NCBI GenBank assembly: GCA_008921705.1
Contig: VFFE01007650.1
Coordinates: 618,748-682,747, forward strand
Reading direction: 5' to 3'
Length of the DNA stretch: 64,000 nucleotides
Source of the DNA: Burhinus oedicnemus
Lineage: Eukaryota; Chordata; Aves; Charadriiformes; Burhinidae
Below, piece by piece: positions 49,601 through 59,050 of the stretch. Positions within the stretch are counted from its first letter, which is position 1; every line of letters begins with the position of its first letter. A model generated the notes under the pieces. It worked only from the letters and a program-made list of their open reading frames with translations. It did not search any database and was not told the DNA's origin. Both the position numbers and the translations under genes were made by a program.

Positions 49601-51088
49601 CATCCAAAGTCATATATTAGAGAAAAGATCTTAAAAGCACTATGACTAAAAGGGCTCTAGGGAAACAAGATGAACTGATTAGACATTTTTGTGTAGTTTG
49701 ATAATTCGGCAACTCTTATTCTCGTATTTTTGCTAGATCTAAAAGTAAAGTATTCATTACTCTATAAATAGCTTGTTGGCTAGAAAAGCAGAGTGACAGA
49801 CCATATATTATTTGGTTGCTTTGATTTAAAAGATATGCTCTATTCTAGCTCCTACAGGGTATCCATGCATATGTGTACCTTTTGAGGGAGAGTCTAGTGA
49901 CTACCTCTGTCTATTTATTCATCTCAGGGTCCCACAAACAACAATTTTTATGCACATGAAGGAATAGCTCACAGAAAGATGTGATGGTGACTGTCAGGCC
50001 AAACCTAAATCAATATTCCTTGTTTTATACTGTGCCTGGAATGTATCTATGGAGAGACAGCAAGGATGATCTACAAAGAATGATAGCTGTAAGGTCAATA
50101 AGCCTTTGAAAGACAATCATTGCTAAAAAACATTGCTGAAACTACTTGCATCCTTAATGCTCCACTGTCTTTGAGAAAACTGTGAAACAGAGTCCTGCTG
50201 TAGTACCTCTGAAACTGAGGTTTTGTAGTTGAGCTCTCAAGGCTGTAAGTAGAGATGGTATCTAGTCCACACGGGTCAGAGTTCTTCCACCCTTTCCTCA
50301 GTCTAAGATCATATGGATGGATGCATTTACTTAGAGAAGTGTGCTGCTCTCAGGATGTAGTAGGAAAACCCTGTGAGAAGATGTTGGTTTTCAGTGGATT
50401 TGAACTCCAGTTCAAACATTTCTGAGAATGTTTCCCTTAGTTTTGTTGTCCTCTCTAAGACTGTTCAACAACTGGGAATATCTCTGAGCTACCATCTTGT
50501 AATCAGCTGCTGCAATTTTTGGAGTTCACCACCAAATGTTTTTGTGCTGCTCAACTTGAGTAAGCCCATGGCATCCTTTTCTCCCAGCCTGTCTGCCTCC
50601 AGCCTGTCTGTCTGATTTACTGCCCCTCTAGAACAAACAGTTTCAGTCCTCAGTCTCCTCCAGGTGCTTGCTGCCCTCTTTTCTCACAGCCCCCTTCAAA
50701 TTTACTACATGAATTCACATTCTGTACAGGTGTTTTATTTCCTAGCAATAATAAGACTATAGCTTGAAAAAAGCATGCTGCCCATGAAGAAAAGCTCTTC
50801 TAGTAAGTCATATATGCTGCTTCTGCTACAGAGTTTAGAAATGTGAAATAAAACAATGAACTGCTTTTTAAAGCAATAGCCTTGTTCAAGTATCGTCTTC
50901 TGGATAGAAAGTTTGCTCAGGTACAAGCATTGCTTCGGGTTTCAGTGACATGCCTGTATGTCATCTACTCTTTAAACCAACCTCGACACACCATACATAC
51001 AATTTTAAAACAAGAGCTTTGTATGAACATAAGGCCTGTGATAGTGCATGTGGTTTGTATTCGGATACTTCAGCACCTTTTGTAGAAA
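46621..51088. other. Single-copy intergenic DNA, no gene recognised
   Basis: AT-rich single-copy DNA. No transposon was recognised. Frames of 60-104 codons overlap on both strands around 49196-49645 without motifs. One hydrophobic small frame is listed separately. Confidence 0.55.
47754..47987 (+). other. Small hydrophobic frame ending at a splice-donor-like site, unproven
   Basis: An ATG frame of 77 codons with a hydrophobic stretch (GLMFLAMLVFVIA, about residues 18-30) and a second near its end. The last codons overlap CAG|GTAGGT at 47981-47989, a close match to the vertebrate 5' splice-site consensus, so it could be read as an exon. No acceptor partner or homologous family is recognised, and chance is the default explanation. 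Confidence 0.1.
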
Positions 51089-51270
51089 TGATAGAATCAT
51101 AGAATCATAGAATCACCTAGGTTGGAAGAAACCTTTAAGATCATCGAGTCCAACCATCAACCTAACACTGCCAAAACCACCACTAAACCATGTCCCTCAG
51201 CACCATGTCGACCCATCTTTTAAATACCTCCAGGAATGGCAATTCCATCACTTTGCTGGGCAACCTGTTG
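51089..51270 (-). mobile_element. CR1 LINE, short 3' end fragment, minus strand
   Basis: The left edge holds the tail as three units of atagaatc ('atagaatcatagaatcatagaatc'). It is followed by 'acctaggttggaagaaacctttaagatcatcgagtccaaccatcaacctaacactgcc', the reverse complement of a CR1 3' UTR. Homology stops near 'gggcaacctgttgc', so only about 180 bases were inserted. Its 3' UTR block ('gagtccaaccat..aacctaacactgcc') matches the CR1 at 43531-46620, so the two belong to related subfamilies. Confidence 0.95.
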
Positions 51271-52317
51271 CATAGAATTGTATGTGTGACAGCCGAAGTG
51301 GGACATTTGGCTCTGTGCAGCCTGTGAAAGAGGACTTTTAAATGGGGATGAACCTAACCATTTTTTGCTGGGAAGAGATAGATGCTTATACAGCATGCGA
51401 GGCAGATGCTGAATCTGGTAGCCTGACAGAGGTGAGGCTGCACAGCTCCATGCCCTGGGTCCAACCAGTAGTGAGGCTGAGCATGTATTATTCCCAGTAG
51501 GAGCACAGGCATGTGCGTACACATATGCAGTACATATATCCACATGTCTGGCGACACAGATTGACACAGACAGACACACTCAGCACTCACACAAACACAA
51601 AAAGCATCAATGTCATCATCATGTTCTCTTCTCTGGCTGATCAGGAAGAAGGTCTCTTAGTGGAGAGTATGTATATACATATGTACAGTGTGGGCACCCC
51701 CAGCAGCTGGGCTGCGTGCTCTCCTGTGATGGGCCTGGGAGGAGCTGGGGCTGGCTGTCATTTCCGTTCCCCCATCTGCTGTTGTTCCTCTGTGCTCCTT
51801 CCTGCATCCGTGGAGATGAGCTTTTCATCGCATAAGCTGACGTGTAGCATAAAAAATAAAAATTGTCTGCTTTGAAATACTGGATAGCAATGGAGTCTGA
51901 AGAAAATAGAAATCTAGGGACAGCAGCTGCTGTAGTATACTTATAGGCAATCTGCAGCAAATGTTAAATGTTAACAGCTAGCATGTAGGCTACAAGGGTA
52001 ATGTCCCCTCCACACGATGAGATAAAAGTGCCCAATAAGCTGCACTTGGTTTTGCCTTTGCAAGCCTTACGTTTGCTTTAGTTTTCAGCAGACAAATGAT
52101 GTGAATTCTGAATGTCCATTTGTCATCCTGTGTCACGACACTTTTGTTTAAAGGGAACTTTGGGATTCAAAATACTGAGCAAAAAATTCTCATAAAATGG
52201 AATAAATTGAAAGCCTTTACACAGATATTCTAGAAAAAAAAATTGAAGTTTGGCAAAATTACATCTGCAGATTTGACCTTTATGTCTCGCTGTTTCTTAT
52301 TCTGAACATTAAAGATA

Positions 52318-52357
52318 TGATTATAAATAATAGTATTAATAATGGTAGTAATAATGT
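52318..52357. repeat. Imperfect ATA/AAT trinucleotide run
   Basis: A degenerate run of AAT/TAA/TAG-type units ('aataatagtattaataatgg' and following). It is an old, interrupted microsatellite. Confidence 0.6.
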
Positions 52358-53601
52358 AGGGTGTGGTCTCTGATGAAATAGCCATGCTCACGCAGAATGG
52401 TGGCTGCCCAAATGCTTTTCCAGCATGGCGAATCACTGGATAACACTTGGCAGTGCTTTTCCACTGGTTCCCCACATAAGGTTTTGCATTTCTTACAGAG
52501 GTGAGGGACTTGGAGTTATTGGGAGACGTGAAAATAACAGGAATTCAATCAGATTTCATGGAATTTGTCACTTGCCTCCAACAAATGAGGGAGACATGAA
52601 ACTTTAATGCATGCAGCTGATGTTTGCTAAGCCTGAAAAAGATGACTTTCCAGGACCTCTATGCTTTTGGGCTCGGGAACATGTTCATGAGCAGTGGAAG
52701 GTCACGGCTGACACCGAGCAGCTGGGCCTGTTTTCAAAGTTTGTGGTCTGGGAGCAGTAAGATAAACAGCAGCTCAGCAGAGTCCTACTAAAAAATAAAT
52801 AGAGCATGTTATCCCCAACTTTTGAACAATTGGGAAAAAGTACCATCATGTCGAGCATGGACTTTATTAGTTATAGTTTTAAAAAATGTCCAGAAGGCCC
52901 TGATTTGTGGGAATTTGGTTTTGATGTGGAGGAGGAGAAAAATACTGTTCATAGCGGTTAGATTACGTATCCCATGATCTTTTTGAAAATAGCAGATTGG
53001 TTTTCACTTGAATCAGCTTCGTTTATGTACAGCTGATACCCAAAGTTCATTTAATAGAGCTGACTCTGTATTCCAGCTAATTGTGCTTAAATTTTCATTA
53101 TGACTATGTTTAAAGGTTTATTTTGTCTTTTCCCCCCTTCTGTTCGTAGCTTCATACAAAAATGGCAATCACAGAGTGCCGGTCTTAGAGCTGAAAGTGA
53201 AACCGGTGGTCTTGAACTAGACTCCTGTAATTTACCATGTGCTTGGCCCCTCTTCTCTTTTTTAAAAACAAATGATGATAACATCTATTGGTTTTCATTT
53301 TAATGCACTAGAATTAGCTGTAATATAAGTTTTCCAAAGTACTGTAAGCAGAAGTATATAAAGTTGTGCCAAAAAGACTATGAATAATAGATCTGAAGAA
53401 AATTCTGGAAGTGCATGGGTTCCACTATCAGACTGCATTAGGCAGAACTCGTTTGGCAAATTTACTAGGTTTTAGGGAGTATTTATTTTTATTTTTCTTT
53501 GTTCCATTTTTGCTCTGTAGAACCAGAAATCCACACATTGTGTAGCAGCCATTGGATGGGAAACTTGTAATGTTTTACAGAAGAAAATAGATTAAAAATA
53601 C

Positions 53602-53625
53602 TTTTTTTCTTTTTTTTTTTTTTTT
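53602..53625. repeat. T-rich tract (T7-C-T16)
   Basis: Two T runs separated by one C, with no adjoining retrotransposon body. Confidence 0.85.
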
Positions 53626-55254
53626 AATAAGAACCTGTCAGTTGCTTTGTTGAATGTGAAAGAAATGCCTGGAGAAAAATAGAGAGCCTTGTTGGTTTCT
53701 TCTACACACACCCTATAAAAGTGTGTATCTTCACACCTTCTCCACAAAGGGCTCCAAACCCTCAAGGGACTTCAGAACTGTGTTGTTGCATTCAGGGGAG
53801 CTATTAAAACTTAACTTTTTCTATACTTCATACCTTGAGTGGTTTGGCAAAATGAGGATTGAAGAGATGAAAATAATAAAAAAAATGAAGTGAGTTCACT
53901 GCCCCTTCCCAAGCCAGGTGCCTGATTGTTTTTCAAATTTAAGGTTTGGCTTGACAATGAAGAATCACTAATATTTGTCTAAGGGGATAATATAAAATAT
54001 ATTTGTTAGACTGGGCTAAAATGAAGTACCTCTTAAAAAAATTTCTGGAAAGGGTAAGTGTTTGCAGACCTTTTTTCTCTTTTTTTCAGCTGTAAGTCGA
54101 CATGTACACTTTTACTTTCAATACTGTTGAATGCTCCCATTTGTTTCTTTCAGTTCTTAAACGCAGCTCTAGCCTAGAATTATAAAAGTTCTTAAGGGAT
54201 ATTGTTTTAAATATTAAATAGTTAAATAGTGATATAATGACCTAAACTAAACAACAATTTACAAACTGAAACTAAATACAAGCTTATCTTATTAGGAGCT
54301 CCAGGGTAGAGGTTTCCAGTTTGTCAGCTTTTATCACAGATTGCTTGAGGAGTTTAAATGTTTTGTTTTTTTCCCCTCTTAAACTTCTGTAACTTAGGCT
54401 TAGGCAAGTACAAGGAATGGTCATATTAGGAAAGGAAGTATATTTTTTCTGGGAAAGAATAGGTATAAAGATCTAATACAGATGCAGTAGGAATATACAA
54501 ATGGACAGGCTGAGATCTCTGCCTTATGGTGGGATGGAGGAAACGTGTTTGCAGGCAGGGAAAGTTAAATAAAAAATGCTCCAAGGTCTGACACAGTTTT
54601 GGTTCAATTTCTGGTTCATTGATGTGACTAGATCTGCAGTTTAAGAAGAGATAACATGCTTTTTACTGTTGATTTGTTACTTTTTAATAGCTGAAGCAGA
54701 CAGGTAGCTTTAGAGTTTGTCAGCATCTGAAGTAAAAGATCACAGAATCCACTGCTGACAAGGTGGAAAACAGCCACAAATGGCCTTTTCTGCCAAGTTG
54801 CTTTCCACTGGTTGGTCCCTAGCACGTACTGGTGGGTGGGGTTATTCCTATCCAGGGGCAGGACTTTCCCTGTCATGACCCTTTGTGGTCATGACATCCT
54901 TGTCCACACATTTTTCCAGCTTGTCCAGGTCTCTCTGAATGGCAGCACATCCACCCGGTCTATCAACCACTCCTTCCAGTTTCATGTATTTTACAGCCTT
55001 GCTAAGGGTACACTCTATCCCATTGCCCAGGTCATTAATGAAGTTGTTGAACAGTATTGGCCCTAGTATTGACCCCCGGGATACATCACTTGTGACTGGC
55101 CTCCAACTGGATTTGATGATCACAGCCCTTTGAATCCAGCAGTTTAGCCAGTTTTCAGTCCACCTTATTGTCCATTTATCTGGTCTGTATTCCATCAGCT
55201 TGTCTTTGAGAATTTTATGACTGACAGTGTTGAAAGACTCACTAAAGTCAGGGT

Positions 55255-55260
55255 AAATGA
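55255..55260. repeat. Target-site duplication, left copy (AAATGA)
   Basis: Direct repeat AAATGA immediately left of the plus-strand CR1 insertion. The matching copy is at 56179-56184. Removing the insertion and one copy rejoins the host CR1 in frame. Confidence 0.8.
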
Positions 55261-56178
55261 ATGGGATGAAGGGGTAGAGTGCACCATCAGCAAGTTTGCT
55301 GATGACACAAAACTGAGAGGGGTGGCTGACACACCGGAAGGCTGTACTGCCATTCAGCATGACCTGGACAGGCTGGAGAGTTGGACAGAGAGAAACCTCA
55401 TGAAGTTCAACAAGAGCAAGTGTAGGGTACTGCACTTGGGGAGGAATAACCCCATGCACCAGGACAGGTTAGGGGCTGACCTGCTGGAAAGCAGCTCAGT
55501 GGAAAGGGACGTGGGAGTCCTGGTGGACAACAGGGTGACCATGAGCCAGCAATGTGCCCTTGTGGTCAGGAAGGCCAATGGCATCCTGGGGTGAATCAAG
55601 AAGAGTGTGGCAAACAGGTCCCGGAAGGTTATCCTCCCCCTCTACTCTGCCCTGGTGAGGCCGCACCTGGAGTCCTGTGTCCAGTTCTGGGGTCCCCAGT
55701 TCAAGAAGGACAGGGAACTGCTGGAGAGGGTACAACAGAGGTCTACAAAGATGGTCAGGGGACTGGAACATCCTTCTTATGAGGAAAGGCTGAGGGACTT
55801 GGGTCTTTTTAGTCTGGAGAAGAGAAGGCTGAGGGGGGATCTCATCAATGCCTATAAATACTTAAAGGGAGGGTGCCAGGAGGATGGGACCAGTCTTTTT
55901 TCAGTGGTGCCCAGTGATAGGACAAGAGGTAGCAGGCACAAACTTGACCATAGGAAGTTCCATCTGAACATGAGGAGGAACATCTTTCCTTTGAGGGTGG
56001 CGGAGCACTGGAACAGGCTGCCCAGAGAGGTAGTGGAGTCTCTGACTCTGGAGACATTCAAAACCTGCCCGGACACCATCCTGTGCAACGTGCTCTAGGT
56101 GACCCTGCTCTGGCAGGGGGGTTGGACTAGATGATCTCCAGAGGTCCCGTCTAACCCTGGTGATTCTGTGATTCTGTG
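55261..56178 (+). mobile_element. CR1 LINE nested in the old CR1, opposite orientation
   Basis: A 918-bp, 5'-truncated CR1. It begins in the RT coding region just before the FADD box and ends with the 3' UTR ('ctccagaggtcccgtctaaccctgg') and the tail 'gattctgtgattctgtg'. It is flanked by AAATGA on both sides and interrupts a minus-strand CR1 that continues on the other side, so it inserted later. The last 170 bases match the fragment at 6786-6958, placing both in one subfamily, distinct from the 9.4-kb/56.4-kb pair. Confidence 0.95.
55262..56098 (+). pseudogene. CR1 ORF2 relic with intact FADD box and one internal stop
   Basis: A single frame runs from the insertion edge to the natural stop at 56096-56098 with only one in-frame stop, a TGA at 55592-55594 (ILG*IKKS, where related copies have Trp or Cys). 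SKFADDTKL is preserved (FADD at 55295-55306), the only intact RT catalytic box among the four copies covering it. Downstream are [47 protein letters not shown] and [12 protein letters not shown]. The part upstream of the box is absent, so it never encoded a working protein at this site. The first codons of the open frame actually come from the host element and the target-site duplication. Confidence 0.93.
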
Positions 56179-56184
56179 AAATGA
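56179..56184. repeat. Target-site duplication, right copy (AAATGA)
   Basis: Partner of the repeat at 55255-55260. It directly follows the tail of the plus-strand CR1 and starts the second piece of the host element. Confidence 0.8.
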
Positions 56185-56400
56185 TATCCACTCCTCTCCA
56201 CTTATCCACTGAACTAGTCATCTCATCATAGAAAACAATCAAGCTAGTCAAGCATGATCTCCCTTCATAAATCCATGCTCACTACTCCCAATTACCTTCT
56301 TGTCTGTCGTGTGTTTGGAAATGGCTTTCCAGAATTAGTTGTTGCATCATCTTCCTGGAGACTGAGGTGAGACTGACTGGTCTGTAGTTCCCTGGATCCT

Positions 56401-56407
56401 CCTTCTT
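56401..56407. repeat. Target-site duplication, left copy (CCTTCTT)
   Basis: Direct repeat next to the 3' tail of the minus-strand nested CR1. It lies in the host codons for KKE of KKEDPGN. The matching copy is at 57158-57164. Confidence 0.7.
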
Positions 56408-57157
56408 ATCATAGAACAGAATTATAGCATCATAGAACAGTTTGGGTTGGAAGAGACCTTTAAAGGTCAATGAGCAGGGACATCTTCAACTAGATCAGTT
56501 TGCTCAGAGCCCCACCCAACCTGACCTTGAATGTTTCCAGGGATGAGGCATCTACCACTTCCCTGGGCAACATGTGCCAGTGTCTCACCACCCTCACAGT
56601 GAAAAATTTCTTCCTTCTATCTAGTCTGAATCTACCCTCTTTTAGTTTAAAATCATTACCCCTTGTCCTATCACAACAGGCCCTGCTAAAAAGTTTGTCC
56701 CCATCTTTCCTGTAGGTCCCCTTTAAGTACTGAAAGGTCACAATAAGGTCTCCCCCAAGCCTTCCCTCATCTGGGCTGAGCAACCCCAACTCTCTCAACC
56801 TGTCTTCATAGGAGAGGTGCTCCATCCCTCTGATCATTTTTGTGCCCCTTGTCTGGACCTGCTCCAACAGGTCCATGTCTTTTCTGTGCTGAGGACTCCA
56901 TAGCTGGACGCCGTACTCCAGGTGGGGTCTCACCAGAGTGGAGTAGAGGGGCAGAATCACCTCCCTCGACCTGCTGGCCGTGCCTCTTTTGATGCAGGCC
57001 AGGATATGGTTGGCCTTCTGGGCTGCAAGCGCACATTGTCAGCTCATGTCCAGCTTGTCATTCACCAGTACCCCCAAGTCCTTCTCGGCAGAGCTGCTCC
57101 CAATCTGTCCCCCAGCCGGTACTGATATTGGGGGTTGCCCTGATCCAGGTGCAGGAC
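56408..57157 (-). mobile_element. CR1 LINE nested in the old CR1, same orientation
   Basis: A 750-bp, 5'-truncated CR1. Its 3' tail is on the left ('atcatagaacagaattatagcatcatagaac'), followed by the 3' UTR ('ggttggaagagacctttaaaggtc') and the ORF2 C-terminal region. Homology stops exactly at 57157, where the host element resumes with VTPVFKK. It is flanked by CCTTCTT repeats. It is highly similar to the CR1 at 9377-10368, including the same TGA codon, so both derive from one subfamily. Because host and guest share the strand, ordinary repeat masking could merge them into one element. Confidence 0.92.
56490..57157 (-). pseudogene. CR1 ORF2 C-terminal domain relic
   Basis: The frame carries [16 protein letters not shown] at the 5' edge, then, after a frame change near the start, LDMS followed by TGA (57041-57039). 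It then stays open to the end with REVILPLYSTLVRPHLEYG, SYEDRLRELGLLSPDEGRLGG, CCDRTRG and HWHMLPREVVD. All RT catalytic motifs are absent because of 5' truncation. It keeps the HLSYE residues missing from the sister copy at 9.4 kb. Confidence 0.92.
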
Positions 57158-57164
57158 CCTTCTT
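57158..57164. repeat. Target-site duplication, right copy (CCTTCTT)
   Basis: Partner of 56401-56407, at the 5'-truncated edge of the nested minus-strand CR1. Confidence 0.7.
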
Positions 57165-57834
57165 GACCTTCTTGAAGACAGGAGTGACATTTGCTTTCTT
57201 CCTATCCTCAGGCACCTCTCCCAGTCATGATGATCTTTGAAATATGACACAGATTGGCCTTGTAATGACACTGGCCAGCTCCCTCAGCTGGACTTGTGAT
57301 TGCATCCCATGAGGCACCATGGAGTTATGTATATCCAATTTGTTTAAATGTTCCCTAACCTAATCCTCCTGCAGTGAGGATGTCTCCATTTCTCCACACA
57401 TTCTTACTGGCCTCAGAGACTGGGGATTCCAGAAGTCCAGTCTTACCAGTAAGGACTGAGGCCAAGAAAGCATCAAGTAACTGACCAGTTTTCTTTAGTC
57501 TTGCTTTTGCAACTGATACACTTGTAGAAGCCCTTCTCATTCCCTTTCATGTCACTCACCAGATTCACTTCTACGTGAGCTTTGACTTTCTGAACCCCAT
57601 CCCAACACACTTAGTGTGTCTATACTCCTCCTGGGTCTCCTGTCCCTGCTTCCACCTCCTGTGGGCTTCTTTTTTAGGTTTGACCTTAGTTAGGAGCTCC
57701 TTTTTCATTTGTTTGCAAGTACGAAGTCCAGAAGATTGTCTTCCCTCATTAACTCCTCAGTCACCTGTGATAGACAGCTGTCATCAGTGCACTCCAGAAA
57801 ACCCTTTGATTGCTTGTGCTCTGCTGTGTTGCCT

Positions 57835-58630
57835 ATGCATGTTGATCGTTGACCTGAGTCATGCAGTCAAGCCTGATGTGCTCCATGCTGCCTTGGCAGC
57901 ATTGTTGGTACCTCTGTAGAAGAGCAGCAGGGGATAGCCAACCCAGGGCCAGACAAGCCTTAGCAGCCTCTCCACAGTAACCCTGATCCAAGCCCTTAGT
58001 AAGCAGCAAGATCCCCTCCCTAGATGATGGGTCAGATATGCAGATAGGAGCTTCCATCCTTGCAGCAAAGAGACTCTCACAGCTACCTGCTGGTGCTGCT
58101 GTGGTTCTCGGGCACCACCGGCTTGGAGGCTTTGTAGATACATGTTGCAGCATCTTGTCTACTACCAGGGCACTGACCCTCTTCTGGAACTGCAGATGGG
58201 ATAGGAGCCATCCTCCTGGTATCGGAAGTCACCAGCTTCCAGCTTTTGCCGTCACAGTAGTCTCCATTTCCCAGTCCCACAGGCATGGACTCTGCCTCCC
58301 CTTCTGTTGGCACAGCTGGGGGTTCAAGCTTGGTACTTGGAGAGTTTTGGAGAACCTCCAGCCAATCTGCTATTTGCCATCCCTGATGCTGCACAGCCTG
58401 TGGACCCCCTTCTGCAGCTCCCTCACTTGCCAGGATGGGCCCTCCCCAGCACCCATGTCCTTCAGGTGAGGAGCTCTGAACCAGCCTTGGCGAGAGTTTA
58501 CAGAGCTGCATTTGCTGTTGGGAGCTCGTTCTGGGTTGAGGTCTCAGATGTGCTGGGGGTAGACGCTCCTAGGGGGCTGGAGTCCGTGCCCTGCCACATG
58601 TCACCACCACTTACCACTGACTAGCACACA
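57835..58630 (-). pseudogene. Decayed CR1 endonuclease start and ORF1-like relic
   Basis: Between 57859 and 58143 a minus-strand frame shows weak endonuclease-like order: AWIRV for the LWVRI strand, LLLFYRG for the AFYRQ segment, then AAKAAWSTSGL for the AASRSQAL segment. Catalytic motifs are not recognisable. At 58083-58450 are pieces typical of CR1 ORF1, an RNA-binding accessory protein: VRELQKGVHRLCSIRDG in one frame, then after a frame change WLEVLQNSPS, and further on KSWKLVTSDTRRM. Position, strand and order agree with the ORF2 pieces to the left. Identity is low, so ORF1 assignment is an inference from order and a few motifs. Confidence 0.45.
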
Positions 58631-59050
58631 AACACCACCCCCAGCAGAGTTTCTGGACCACTTATGATTTAGGACCAGCAGTTATATGGGCACCTCCAGC
58701 ACCTGCTGACAAGGTGCTTGGCCCTCACTAATGAGGAGCCAGCTGGAAACAAAAAAGCTCAAAGCTCCCTTTGATCCGGAACTGCTGATGGAGCTGTTGA
58801 GAGGCCACTAGAGCTTGCTAGCTGGCAATGCCTGCTGCAGAAACCCCCAGCAGGCAGCAGCAGCAACAGTTGGGGTGGCTGCATTGAGGTCCCCAAATAG
58901 CTCCCAGGAGTCTTCCAGCCATCCCAAGAGAAGTTCCAGAAGATCTTGAAGCAAAGCCCAGAAACTGCTGTGCAAACTGCTGCGTGTTGGCTGCCTCTGC
59001 TAGCTATGTTCTCCTGTGGGCCTCTGCAGCACTCGTGGTTTTAGACTGTG

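Larger units (their letters stand above)
51271..54805. other. Single-copy intergenic DNA, no gene recognised
   Basis: AT-rich apart from a GC-richer patch at 51680-51830. It contains cryptic CA-rich sequence (51553-51602), an AT-rich imperfect trinucleotide run (52318-52357) and a T-rich tract (53602-53625). No gene or transposon was recognised up to the edge of the CR1 complex. Confidence 0.55.
54806..57830 (-). pseudogene. ORF2 relic of the old split CR1
   Basis: Counting only host pieces, the minus strand reads endonuclease end (EHKQS..GFLEC near 57800, then LLDF), linker, VTPVFKK, KKEDPGNYRPVSL, GRSCLTSL, SFNTVSHKIL, GSILGPILFN and NDLGNGIECTLSK. The position of the catalytic FADD box reads AVKY (54997-54986), so both aspartates are lost. 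Several stops and frame changes interrupt it. Two CR1 insertions split the RT coding region: one within the VD-II-Y-DFS stretch of motif A, one within KKEDPGN. It is the most decayed of the ORF2 relics here, fitting its role as the oldest layer. Confidence 0.88.
54806..59050 (-). mobile_element. Old CR1 LINE, minus strand, split by two later CR1 insertions
   Basis: Three collinear minus-strand pieces belong to one element: 54806-55260 (RT active-site region and beyond), 56179-56407 (RT fingers: KKEDPGNYRPVSL and GRSCLTSLIVFYDE) and 57158-59050 (VTPVFKK, linker, decayed endonuclease, ORF1-like sequence and a GC-rich end that may be the 5' UTR). Alignment to the CR1 at 43531-46620 keeps the same order throughout. 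The 3' end of ORF2 and the 3' UTR are missing to the left of 54806, which is unusual because LINEs normally lose the 5' end; a later deletion is the simplest explanation. The right boundary is uncertain: homology is good to about 57830, moderate to about 58630, and inferred from composition beyond that. Confidence 0.85.

Noticed and set aside
58038..58469. 143-codon plus-strand frame
   Set aside because: Lies opposite the CR1 ORF1-like region and has no recognisable domain.
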